Shown in pieces: positions 54,956-63,017 of a stretch of DNA of 64,000 nt. Made by a program: the position numbers and the translations under genes. Location of the stretch: contig NZ_CP011803.1 of assembly GCF_001038625.1 (NCBI RefSeq), positions 4,464,001 to 4,528,000 of the forward strand. The letters are read 5' to 3'. Position 1 is the stretch's first letter, and every line of letters starts with the position of its first letter. The stretch comes from Clostridium carboxidivorans P7. GTDB taxonomy: Bacteria > Bacillota > Clostridia > Clostridiales > Clostridiaceae. The notes below the pieces were generated by a model. It did not search any database and was not told the DNA's origin. It saw nothing but the letters and a program-made list of their open reading frames with translations.

Positions 54956-55270
54956 ATGAAAAATTTTTTAATATCAGCTTCAGTAGATATTATTTTGATT
55001 TTTGCTTCTTATTTCTTGTTTAGAAAAGTAATAAGTGGTCCTGTAAGACATAGATTATATGAAAAAATTTTTAGTTCTTTTGCTAAATTTGTTATATATA
55101 TCTTTGTCGCAACAGTAATTTTGACTTCAATTGTTGCTTATATATCCTATAGAACTCGTTTCATATCTTATCTAAATATAATAGCTCCTGCCGCAGTATC
55201 AATACTAGTGGGTTTCTTTATGTCCACTGTTCCAACAAGAGGTAAAGGAGATAATAAAAATAATTTTTAA
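54956..55270 (+). CDS. Small integral membrane protein of unknown function
   Basis: The 104-residue product has three hydrophobic segments (about 5-22, 38-60 and 72-90) and a short basic, Asn-rich tail. A strong GGAGGTG site precedes the ATG. I recognise no family. It lies 69 bases after murC in the same direction and could share its transcript. Confidence 0.75.
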   Translation: MKNFLISASVDIILIFASYFLFRKVISGPVRHRLYEKIFSSFAKFVIYIFVATVILTSIVAYISYRTRFISYLNIIAPAAVSILVGFFMSTVPTRGKGDNKNNF

Positions 55271-55289
55271 TTTGATATTCGTTATTAGT

Positions 55290-55344
55290 CATATAATGTA
55301 AGTAATTGTAATATTGCTTACATTATATGTTATAATATTGCTTA
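55290..55344 (+). promoter_or_regulatory. Dyad plus direct repeat upstream of the hydrogenase gene
   Basis: A perfect 13-bp inverted repeat (55290-55302 with 55317-55329) has a 14-base loop. The 12-mer TAATATTGCTTA occurs at 55309-55320 and again at 55333-55344, one copy inside the dyad. There is no clean T-run after the stem. It could end the membrane-protein transcript or be an operator for the hydrogenase gene. Confidence 0.4.
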
Positions 55345-55380
55345 GAATATTATTTATTGAATCTATAAGGAGATGGTAAT

Positions 55381-56730
55381 ATGAAAGCAAAATATAGCAA
55401 CTTATTTAAAAGCATAGTAAGCGCTTACTATGCTGATAATTTTGAGGAAAAGGTAAAAGAGATTTTATCACAAGAAGACATAAATAAAGAGGAACTTTGT
55501 AAAGTTATTTCTTCACTTTGTGGAACAAGTGTGTCCTATAGTCCTAATTTTATTAGCAATTTAAAGACCGCCATTGCATCTTATGAAATCTCTCATAAAG
55601 TAGTTAATAAAATTAAACATTGTTCTATGGACTGTGTGAACACATCTGAAAAACCTCTCTGTCAGGCCTCATGTCCTTTCAATGCTATTTTTGTTGATAA
55701 AGAAAGTAAAAGCACTTACATAGATAATGATAGGTGCACAGATTGTGGTTTTTGTGTAGAAGCCTGTCCTACAGGTGGAATCCTTGACAAAGTAGAATTT
55801 ATTCCTTTGGTAAATCTATTAAAAAGTAATTCACCTGTTATAGCTGCAGTGGCTCCTGCTATTTCTGGACAATTCGGAGAAAATATCACCATAAATCAAT
55901 TACGAGCTGCCTTTAAAAAAATCGGTTTTACAGATATGATAGAAGTTGCTTTTTTCGCTGACATGCTTACATTAAAAGAAGCTGTAGAATTCGATCATCA
56001 TGTAAAAAACGAAAAAGACTTAATGATAACTTCTTGTTGTTGCCCTATGTGGGTAGGTATGCTTAAACGAGTTTATAATAACTTGGTAAAGCACGTTTCC
56101 CCTTCTGTTTCACCTATGATCGCTTCTGGTAGGGTCCTAAAGAAAATAAATTCAAACTGCAAAGTTGTATTTATAGGTCCTTGTATAGCTAAAAAAGCTG
56201 AAGCTAAGGAAAAAGACTTATTAGGAGATATAGATTTTGTACTTACTTTTGCTGAAGTAAAAGATATCTTTGAAGCATTAGATATAGATCCTTCAGTCAT
56301 GGAAGAAGATTTATCCTCAGAGTATGCATCAAAAGGTGGTAGGCTTTATGCACGCACAGGTGGTGTTTCAATTGCTGTATCAGATGCTACTGAACGATTG
56401 TTTCCTGAAAAGCACAAATTATTTAAAGCTGTTCAGTCCAATGGTGTAAGAGAATGTAAAGATATGCTTCAAAAAGCTCAATCTGGAGAAGTAAATGCTA
56501 ATTTTATAGAAGGCATGGGCTGCATAGGCGGCTGTGTTGGTGGCCCTAAGGCTATTATTTCTAAAGACAAAGGCACAGAATATGTAAACTCTTTTGCTGA
56601 AAGTTCTTCAATAAAAGTAGCTGTAGATAGTTCTTGTATGAAAGATATACTAAGAAAAATAGGAATTGATTCAGCTGAAGATTTTAAATCTAAAAACAAA
56701 ATTGAAATATTTGAAAGAAGCTTTGATTAA
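55381..56730 (+). CDS. [FeFe]-hydrogenase-like protein with TSCCCP motif
   Basis: The 449-residue protein has an N-terminal helical part, a four-Cys cluster region (HCSMDC ... CQASCP, about 80-100), a canonical ferredoxin motif CTDCGFCVEACP (about 120-131), and an H-cluster domain. The three H-cluster motifs read TSCCCPMW (usual form TSCCPGW), GPCIAKK (usual MPCxxK) and EGMGCIGGCVGGP. The variant fits what I recall of the less studied clostridial group B enzymes such as C. pasteurianum CpIII. It may turn over H2 with ferredoxin or act as a sensor; I cannot decide. No hydE, hydF or hydG maturation gene is in the window. Confidence 0.85.
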   Translation: MKAKYSNLFKSIVSAYYADNFEEKVKEILSQEDINKEELCKVISSLCGTSVSYSPNFISNLKTAIASYEISHKVVNKIKHCSMDCVNTSEKPLCQASCPFNAIFVDKESKSTYIDNDRCTDCGFCVEACPTGGILDKVEFIPLVNLLKSNSPVIAAVAPAISGQFGENITINQLRAAFKKIGFTDMIEVAFFADMLTLKEAVEFDHHVKNEKDLMITSCCCPMWVGMLKRVYNNLVKHVSPSVSPMIASGRVLKKINSNCKVVFIGPCIAKKAEAKEKDLLGDIDFVLTFAEVKDIFEALDIDPSVMEEDLSSEYASKGGRLYARTGGVSIAVSDATERLFPEKHKLFKAVQSNGVRECKDMLQKAQSGEVNANFIEGMGCIGGCVGGPKAIISKDKGTEYVNSFAESSSIKVAVDSSCMKDILRKIGIDSAEDFKSKNKIEIFERSFD

Positions 56731-56760
56731 TTTAATATTCCACTAAAATATTTAGATCAA

Positions 56761-56796
56761 AAGGTTAAACTTGTAATAAAATATAAGTTTAATCTT
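56761..56796 (+). terminator. Terminator after the hydrogenase gene
   Basis: A 12-bp stem with one G-T pair (AAGGTTAAACTT with AAGTTTAATCTT), a 12-base loop and a T-run on the plus strand. Confidence 0.8.
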
Positions 56797-56855
56797 TTTT
56801 TATTTCATAGTACTTTTATTATGCTGTATGCTATACTGAAATACGAGGTGATTGT

Positions 56856-57509
56856 ATGCTAAAAAACATTAAAGGTGCCATTTTTGATATGGATGGTACA
56901 CTTATTGATTCTATGTGGGTTTGGAGTAAAATTGATGAAGAATATTTATCTAAAAGAAATTTAACTGTACCTAAAAATTTAAAGCAAGATATTGAACATA
57001 TGGGTTTTTCAGAGGTTGCTTGCTATTTTCAAAAAAAATTTAATATTTCAGACTCTATAGAGGAAATACAAAAAGAATGGAATGACATGGCATTATATCA
57101 TTATTCTCATGATGTTGCTCTAAAACCTGGCGCAAGAGAATTTTTATCATTATTAAAATCAAAAAATGTAAAAATGGCTTTGGCTACAAGTAATTGTAAT
57201 CTTCTTATAGAAGCTGCTCTTAAAAAAAATAATATCTATAACTTTTTTGATTCTATAACAACTACAGATGAAGTTCAGCGCGGTAAAGATTTTCCTGATA
57301 TATACTTATTAGCTGCACAAAAATTAGACCTACAACCTGAGCAATGTGTAGTGTTTGAAGATATATTACCTGCCGTAAAAGGTGCTAAAAGTGCAGGAAT
57401 GAAAGTAGTAGGTGTCCATGACCTTTATTCAGAATATCAGAAAAAAGATATAATTAACTCTGCAGATATTTATATTTCTAGATATGATGAATTAAATAAA
57501 GTTGTCTAA
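56856..57509 (+). CDS. HAD-superfamily hydrolase, phosphoglucomutase-like
   Basis: The 217-residue protein has HAD motif I FDMDGTLIDS with the nucleophile Asp near residue 11, motif II ATSN, motif III Lys near RGKDFPD, and motif IV VFEDILPAVKGA. The cap is the helical C1 type, as in beta-phosphoglucomutase and phosphoglycolate phosphatase. The substrate cannot be read from sequence. It stands alone between terminators. Confidence 0.9.
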   Translation: MLKNIKGAIFDMDGTLIDSMWVWSKIDEEYLSKRNLTVPKNLKQDIEHMGFSEVACYFQKKFNISDSIEEIQKEWNDMALYHYSHDVALKPGAREFLSLLKSKNVKMALATSNCNLLIEAALKKNNIYNFFDSITTTDEVQRGKDFPDIYLLAAQKLDLQPEQCVVFEDILPAVKGAKSAGMKVVGVHDLYSEYQKKDIINSADIYISRYDELNKVV

Positions 57510-57520
57510 AATTAAGTGGC

Positions 57521-57547
57521 TGTCACACTAAAATAATTAGTGTGACA
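57521..57547. terminator. Bidirectional terminator
   Basis: A perfect 10-bp stem (TGTCACACTA with TAGTGTGACA) with a 7-base loop between the convergent HAD and kinase genes. Confidence 0.82.
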
Positions 57548-57563
57548 ATTTATTTATATATGC

Positions 57564-58937
57564 TCATTTTATCTTTAGCATAAGATTAACAACAAACTTA
57601 TTCTTTTCTTGTAGTATATCGATTATGCCATTATACTTTTTTACAGTAGCCTCTATATTAGAAATTCCTATGCCATGATTAAGTTTATCTAATTTTTGGG
57701 TAATAATTTTATCTTCAACATACTGAATTTTATCTATACATGTATTAGAAATTTCAATTATCAAATATATTTCCCTAACATAGGACTTTATGAATATTTT
57801 TCTATCAATACTAGTATCCTTAATCCTCTTGCAAGCTTCAATTGAATTATCTAAAGCATTGCTTAAAATAACACATAAATCCATAGGTTCTACTAAAGTT
57901 TTCTTAGGCATAATAAAATCACAAGTAAACTTTATTCCTTCAACTTTAGCTATATTATATTTTTCATTCATGACTGCATCTGATACAGGATTTCCTGTTT
58001 TTATTTTAAAATCAAGCTTACTCATAGTTTGTCCAATATTATCAATATACCCTTTCATTTCTTCTATATTATTATTTATAGCTAAACTTTTTAAGCAGTT
58101 AAGATGATTATTCATATCATGCATTACTCCTCTTATTTCCTTATAAAGTCCTTCAACATTTTTACTATAGTTACACTGTAAATTAAACTGCTGGTGCATA
58201 AGCATATTCTTTTGCATTTCTTCTTTCCCCTGAAGCATTTTTTGAAATATATATGCTGTAATCAATATTGATACCATAAGTGCAAAACTTGTACAAGGTA
58301 AAATATAATAAATTCTAGGAAACAAATAAGCCAAATAATATTCTTTATTATTAACTTTAATTATTTGAATAAAATAGAAAATAGCTACTAAACTATAAAT
58401 GGACAAGCATGGAATTAATAAACATAAACTTTCATACAAATCTATTCTTTTTCCCCTTAAGCTTAATAAATTGCAAATAATCTTTAAAAATATAAATAAT
58501 AAAATAATTCTCGTAAAATCACCAAGTATAATATTAAATGAACTAATAACCATATGTTCATTAAAAGACATATTTGTATTATGAGTCATAGGAAGTACTT
58601 TAAAATCAACTATTAAAAAAGCCATACTAATAAGCAATCGTATTGTATTCTCAACAGCAACTGCATAAAGTTTAATGATAAAATTTCCTTTACATAAAAA
58701 ACATATTATAAATATCCAAACTAAGTCACTTATCGTTTTACCTAATATTTCACATTGAAATTTCGAAACATAAAGACTAATAATTGAAAAAAGCAACATG
58801 TATATAATGAATTTTTCAACCTTTACTTTAAATCCTAAAAATCTTTTATAAAAGTAATATTGCACTGTATATAAAAAAGGCATCGATAAGCATTGTGATA
58901 AAAATTCTATACTTTTAACAATTTGTTGTTTATCCAT
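57564..58937 (-). CDS. Agr-type sensor kinase (GHKL family)
   Basis: A 457-residue kinase with six or seven membrane helices over residues 1-230 and no separate extracellular domain. The cytoplasmic part has the phospho-acceptor region VMHDMNNHLNCLK and a GHKL-type ATPase with LSNALDNSIEACK and GIGISNIEATVKKYNG. This is the build of AgrC and VirS, which sense peptides. Its start is three bases after the response regulator stop. No agrB-like processing gene or peptide gene is nearby. Confidence 0.88.
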   Translation of the reverse strand: MDKQQIVKSIEFLSQCLSMPFLYTVQYYFYKRFLGFKVKVEKFIIYMLLFSIISLYVSKFQCEILGKTISDLVWIFIICFLCKGNFIIKLYAVAVENTIRLLISMAFLIVDFKVLPMTHNTNMSFNEHMVISSFNIILGDFTRIILLFIFLKIICNLLSLRGKRIDLYESLCLLIPCLSIYSLVAIFYFIQIIKVNNKEYYLAYLFPRIYYILPCTSFALMVSILITAYIFQKMLQGKEEMQKNMLMHQQFNLQCNYSKNVEGLYKEIRGVMHDMNNHLNCLKSLAINNNIEEMKGYIDNIGQTMSKLDFKIKTGNPVSDAVMNEKYNIAKVEGIKFTCDFIMPKKTLVEPMDLCVILSNALDNSIEACKRIKDTSIDRKIFIKSYVREIYLIIEISNTCIDKIQYVEDKIITQKLDKLNHGIGISNIEATVKKYNGIIDILQEKNKFVVNLMLKIK

Positions 58938-58940
58938 ATT

Positions 58941-59648
58941 TTATTGTCCCTCATTTTTTAAATAATACATAAATGCTTTAGAGAAATCATTTAATTTATA
59001 TTTAGAAACATATATTTTCTCTAAATTTTTTAAAGTTATAAAAGTATTATCATAACTATAAACATAATTGAGATTCACAATATAGCTTTTATGACATCTA
59101 AAAAAATCATCTCCAGAAAGTTCCTGTTCTATGTCATAAAGTTTATAATAATATTCAATAATATCATAGGTTGTATGTATCTTTAACTTTCTTTTTTCTG
59201 ATTCTATATACATTATATCTTTTAAAAAAATCTTCGTTTTTTGACTAATAGTTTTAGCAATTATAAACTTATCACTTTTATCAACTGATTCTAAAGCTGA
59301 ATACAAAACTTTTTTAAACTTTTCTTCATTAACAGGTTTTAAAATGTAATTAAAAGCTCTTACATCAAAAGCTTCAAAAACATAGTCTTTAATTCCTGAT
59401 ATAAATATAATAATAGCCTTCTCATTTATACACCTAATTTTTTTTGCAGCATCTATACCTGTAATTTTATTCATGAGTATATCTAAAAAATATATATCAA
59501 AATCTAAAGCTGATATCATTAACTCTTCACCGTTAGAAAATTCAACTATCTCATGCTGTTTTCGTGCTAAACTTAGATATTTTTTTGTTATACTAACTAT
59601 TCCTTGCCTTTGATTAATTTCATCCTCACAAATAGCTATTTTTAGCAT
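58941..59648 (-). CDS. LytTR-family response regulator (AgrA/VirR type)
   Basis: The 235-residue protein has a receiver domain with CEDE near residue 9, phospho-acceptor Asp in FDIYFLDILM, and KPVNEEKFKK. A C-terminal LytTR DNA-binding domain (about 130-230) contains FLKDIMYIESEKRKLKIHT and FFRCHKSYIVNLNYV. It precedes the Agr-type kinase gene and is preceded by a promoter with a striking dyad. Confidence 0.9.
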   Translation of the reverse strand: MLKIAICEDEINQRQGIVSITKKYLSLARKQHEIVEFSNGEELMISALDFDIYFLDILMNKITGIDAAKKIRCINEKAIIIFISGIKDYVFEAFDVRAFNYILKPVNEEKFKKVLYSALESVDKSDKFIIAKTISQKTKIFLKDIMYIESEKRKLKIHTTYDIIEYYYKLYDIEQELSGDDFFRCHKSYIVNLNYVYSYDNTFITLKNLEKIYVSKYKLNDFSKAFMYYLKNEGQ

Positions 59649-59666
59649 TAAACCACCCCATATATA

Positions 59667-59695
59667 ATTATAACATGTATTAAACCTGTGGTTAA
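59667..59695 (-). promoter_or_regulatory. Promoter of the Agr-type operon
   Basis: An extended -10, TGTTATAAT (TATAAT at 59667-59672), and TTAACC (59690-59695) are 17 bases apart. The -35 match is four of six. The spacer contains one arm of the inverted repeat at 59677-59715. Confidence 0.5.
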
Positions 59696-59715
59696 ACTTT
59701 CCACAGGTTTAATAC
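59677..59715. repeat. 15-bp dyad over the Agr-type promoter
   Basis: GTATTAAACCTGTGG (59677-59691) is perfectly inverted at 59701-59715 around a 9-base loop. No T-run follows on the minus strand, so it is a poor terminator for the gene ending at 59731. Thirteen of the bases (TATTAAACCTGTG) recur at 60744-60756. Confidence 0.65.
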
Positions 59716-59730
59716 GCATAGAGACAATTT

Positions 59731-60591
59731 TTAAGCTATGTTATTAATATTTATACCACTACTTTCAAATTTATCTTCAATATTCACTATATAATGTTTA
59801 ATATTTTGTTGGACTTTACACTGTTCTATAGATATTTCATTTTCATCTTTTAAATTAGAACCACTATTTATCTGTCCTATTTTTTTAGTTATATGCATAT
59901 TGGCCTTTGGCTTTTGCTCTTTTATACTTTCTTTACTTTTATTGTTTATATCTTTAAGAGATTCATTAAGTTTTTCTTCTAGATTTTTAATACCATCTTC
60001 CATTTTATTTAATTGTTTTTTGCTAAAAACAGGATCAATATGCCTAAACTTTATATCATAATCTATATCAGCTTTTAGTTCTTTTATATTACCTTTTATG
60101 TTATTTCTTATATTGGATAAATTCCGGAAATTATTTAAGCCAGTAGAAAGATTTAAAACACCATCTAAAGAAGCCGATTTATTTGAATCAGCTTCATAAT
60201 TATTATTTAACGCTTGCTCTTTAGAACTTCTATTTTTATCTTTATTCTTATCTTTACCAAGAGCTTTTTGTTTGTCTTCTAACTGAAGCTTGCTGATTTG
60301 GTTATCAATTTCCTGAATTTGTTTATCAACATCTGCAGTTTTTTGTTTTATAGATAATGGATCTTCACCATTTTTTAGTCCTTCTTCCATAATAGTATTT
60401 TTACTATCCTCTAATTTCGATTTTTGATCCATTAGCATTTCCAAAGGACTTTTCTTTTTTGACTTTCCAATATTAGTGCCACTTCCATGTATAGACTTCT
60501 TTTCATTAAAATTACGATCTATACTTCTATCACTAGTATTATATGAATTTGTCACTGGTGCACTTCTTTGTGATGAAAAACCTATTTGCAT
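59731..60591 (-). CDS. Hydrophilic coiled-coil protein of unknown function
   Basis: The 286-residue product has no membrane segment or signal peptide. It is rich in Lys, Asn, Ser and Asp, with probable coiled coils near residues 50-110 and 195-225. The MQIG start and the block with DPLSIKQKTADVDKQIQEIDNQI recall clostridial FlxA-like proteins of unknown role; this is a weak resemblance. AAGGGAG precedes the ATG. It lies upstream of the Agr-type operon on the same strand, with the dyad between them. Confidence 0.75.
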   Translation of the reverse strand: MQIGFSSQRSAPVTNSYNTSDRSIDRNFNEKKSIHGSGTNIGKSKKKSPLEMLMDQKSKLEDSKNTIMEEGLKNGEDPLSIKQKTADVDKQIQEIDNQISKLQLEDKQKALGKDKNKDKNRSSKEQALNNNYEADSNKSASLDGVLNLSTGLNNFRNLSNIRNNIKGNIKELKADIDYDIKFRHIDPVFSKKQLNKMEDGIKNLEEKLNESLKDINNKSKESIKEQKPKANMHITKKIGQINSGSNLKDENEISIEQCKVQQNIKHYIVNIEDKFESSGININNIA

Positions 60592-60743
60592 AATATCACT
60601 CCCTTACTATAAATTTAAATAACTATAATATTATGTTTCACTTGTTTATATCGTAATGTATTCTATAAATTTTACCAAATTGTATTAACAAGTCATAAAA
60701 ATGTAATGAATAGATTGTTATAATAAATATTAATGTGCAGATT

Positions 60744-60764
60744 TATTAAACCTGTGAATATAAT
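60744..60764 (+). promoter_or_regulatory. Half-site of the dyad next to a -10 box
   Basis: TATTAAACCTGTG (60744-60756) is separated by two bases from TATAAT (60759-60764), upstream of the SH3-like gene. The -35 position has only TGCAGA, a poor match, so this promoter may need an activator. Confidence 0.42.
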
Positions 60765-60798
60765 ATTAATGTATAAATTTTGAAGGGAGTATTTTTTC

Positions 60799-61200
60799 AT
60801 GTTACTTTTGCTATTTGTGCTTCTTGTAGGCGGAGCTTTATTTATGGCATACTATTTTACTAATCAAATATACAATCAGAAAAAACAAATACTATTACTA
60901 AAGCAACAGAATAATAATTTAACAAAGAAAGTAAAATGGAATAAAGATTCAAACTTAATTCTGCAATATATCACCCCTAATTTTACTGAAGCATTCGTTA
61001 ACGACAATTGTGAATTATACATTTGCCCAATGGATAATTCAATAACACTTAACTCATTATCTAAAAATACTAGTGTAAAAATACTATGTAGTGTAAAAAT
61101 CAAAAATGAATTATGGTATGAAATTTCTATTACAAGTAATAGAAATATTAATAATAGGGGCTGGATAAAAGACAAATTTATTAGCAGTTCTGTGAACTAA
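60799..61200 (+). CDS. Membrane-anchored SH3-like domain protein
   Basis: The 133-residue protein has one N-terminal membrane helix (about 1-19), a short coiled coil (about 25-50) and a C-terminal domain resembling bacterial SH3 (about 70-130), with NCELYICP, SVKILCSVKIKNELWYEIS and RGWIKDKFI. Such domains often bind cell wall. AAGGGAG lies at good spacing before the ATG. It is divergent from the coiled-coil gene at 59731-60591. Confidence 0.75.
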   Translation: MLLLLFVLLVGGALFMAYYFTNQIYNQKKQILLLKQQNNNLTKKVKWNKDSNLILQYITPNFTEAFVNDNCELYICPMDNSITLNSLSKNTSVKILCSVKIKNELWYEISITSNRNINNRGWIKDKFISSSVN

Positions 61201-61301
61201 ACTGGAAACAAAAAACTATTATAAATAAAAAGTAAGTGAGGAGTATTTCACACACTCCCCACTGCATTTATAAAATTATATAAATTGAACCTATTTACTA
61301 A

Positions 61302-62858
61302 TTAATATATCTTGGTTGTCCACTCTTCACAATTCCAAATATCAGTAACTACATCACTATAAAATTCTGGTTCATGACATACTAATAAAATGCTTCCTCT
61401 ATATTCTTTTAGAGCTTTTTTTAATTCTTCCTTTGCATCTACATCTAAATGGTTTGTAGGCTCATCTAATATTAATATATTAGTTTCTCTGTTTATAATT
61501 TTACACAATCTTACCTTTGCTTGCTCTCCACCACTTAAAACCATTATCTTACTTTCTATATGTTTAGTTGTGAGACCACATTTAGCTAAAGCTGCTCTAA
61601 CTTCATATTGACTAAATGAAGGAAAATCCTGCCACAACTCTTCTATACAAGTATTATAATTTGCTTCCTTGCTCTCTTGTTCAAAATATCCTATATACTG
61701 ATAATCTCCTAACTCAGCTTTTCCTGATACAGGCTTTATCTGCCCTAATAAACTTTTTAGTAAAGTACTTTTACCTAATCCATTAGCCCCAACTAAAGCT
61801 ATCTTATCTCCTCTTTCCATTCTTAAATTTAAAGGTTTTGAAAGAGGTTCGTCATAACCTATTACTAAATCTGTAGTTTCAAATATAACCTTTCCTGATG
61901 CCCTAGCTGCTTTAAAATTAAACTCAGGTTTTACTTTTTCTTTAGCAATTTCTATTCTATCTATTTTATCTAACTTTTTCTGCCTTGCTCTAGCCATTCC
62001 AGTTGTAGCCACTCTTGCTTTATTCCTAGCCACAAAATCTTCAAGTTTAGCTATTTCCTTCTGCTGTCTCTCATAAGCTGCCTCTAACTGCTTTTTATTA
62101 GCTTCATGCACTCTCATGAAATTATCATAGTCACCTACGTACCTTGTAAGCTGTTTGTTTTCCATGTGGTATATTAAATTTATTACACTATTTAAAAAAG
62201 GAATATCATGAGATATGAGAATAAAAGCATTCTCGTAATTTTGTAAATACATTTTCAGCCATTCTATATGTTGTTCATCCAAGTAATTTGTAGGCTCGTC
62301 TAAAAGTAATATGTCTGGATTTTCAAGTAGTAACTTTGCAAGTAATACTTTTGTCCTTTGTCCTCCACTTAAATCTGCTACATCTTTATCAAGACCCACA
62401 TCTTTAAGTCCAAGTCCCCCTGCTACTTCTTCAACCTTTACATCTATAACATAAAATCCATTGTTATCAAGTAAATCTTGAATGGTACCCATTTGATCTA
62501 AAAGCTTTTCTAATTCTTCTGGTGATGCATTTCCCATCTTATCTGTTATTTCTATCATTTCTTTTTCAAGATCGAAAAGATAATCAAATGCTTGCTTTAA
62601 TACATCTCTTATGGTTTGTCCTTTTTGTAATTGTACATGCTGATCCATATATCCAACCCTAACTCTATTGGACCATTCTATACTTCCTTCATCAGGCATA
62701 AGCTTTCCTGTAATTATATTCATAAATGTTGACTTACCTTCTCCATTAGCCCCTATAAGTCCTACATGTTCTCCCTTTAATAATCTAAATGATACATCTT
62801 CAAATATGGCTCTATCTCCAAAACCATGACTTAAATTTTTAACAGTTAATATACTCAT
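61302..62858 (-). CDS. ABC-F family ATPase
   Basis: The 518-residue protein has two ABC domains and no membrane segment. The first has Walker A GANGEGKST, signature LSGGQRTK and LLDEPTNYLD. A charged linker (about 235-305) with KKQLEAAYERQQKEIAKL follows. The second has GANGLGKST, LSGGEQAK and LILDEPTNHLD. ABC-F proteins act on ribosomes, some giving antibiotic resistance and others rescuing stalled translation; the length and lack of a long C-terminal extension suggest a housekeeping (YkpA/YbiT-like) member. AGGAG precedes the ATG. Confidence 0.9.
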   Translation of the reverse strand: MSILTVKNLSHGFGDRAIFEDVSFRLLKGEHVGLIGANGEGKSTFMNIITGKLMPDEGSIEWSNRVRVGYMDQHVQLQKGQTIRDVLKQAFDYLFDLEKEMIEITDKMGNASPEELEKLLDQMGTIQDLLDNNGFYVIDVKVEEVAGGLGLKDVGLDKDVADLSGGQRTKVLLAKLLLENPDILLLDEPTNYLDEQHIEWLKMYLQNYENAFILISHDIPFLNSVINLIYHMENKQLTRYVGDYDNFMRVHEANKKQLEAAYERQQKEIAKLEDFVARNKARVATTGMARARQKKLDKIDRIEIAKEKVKPEFNFKAARASGKVIFETTDLVIGYDEPLSKPLNLRMERGDKIALVGANGLGKSTLLKSLLGQIKPVSGKAELGDYQYIGYFEQESKEANYNTCIEELWQDFPSFSQYEVRAALAKCGLTTKHIESKIMVLSGGEQAKVRLCKIINRETNILILDEPTNHLDVDAKEELKKALKEYRGSILLVCHEPEFYSDVVTDIWNCEEWTTKIY

Positions 62859-63017
62859 TTTTCATCTCCTCAAATCTTTCGAATTTAAACATATAGAAAT
62901 AGTTTAATTTATTCTTGTGTATTATGTCAAAAGATTTTTAGTTACATTTTTGTATATTATTAATTTTTCAGTTGTGGTATACTACATAAGGAACAAAATC
63001 AGGGAGGTAAAAAGTTA

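Noticed and set aside
59677..59715. Dyad read as a simple terminator of the coiled-coil gene
   Set aside because: No T-run follows on the minus strand, and the repeat overlaps a promoter. A secondary terminator role is not excluded.
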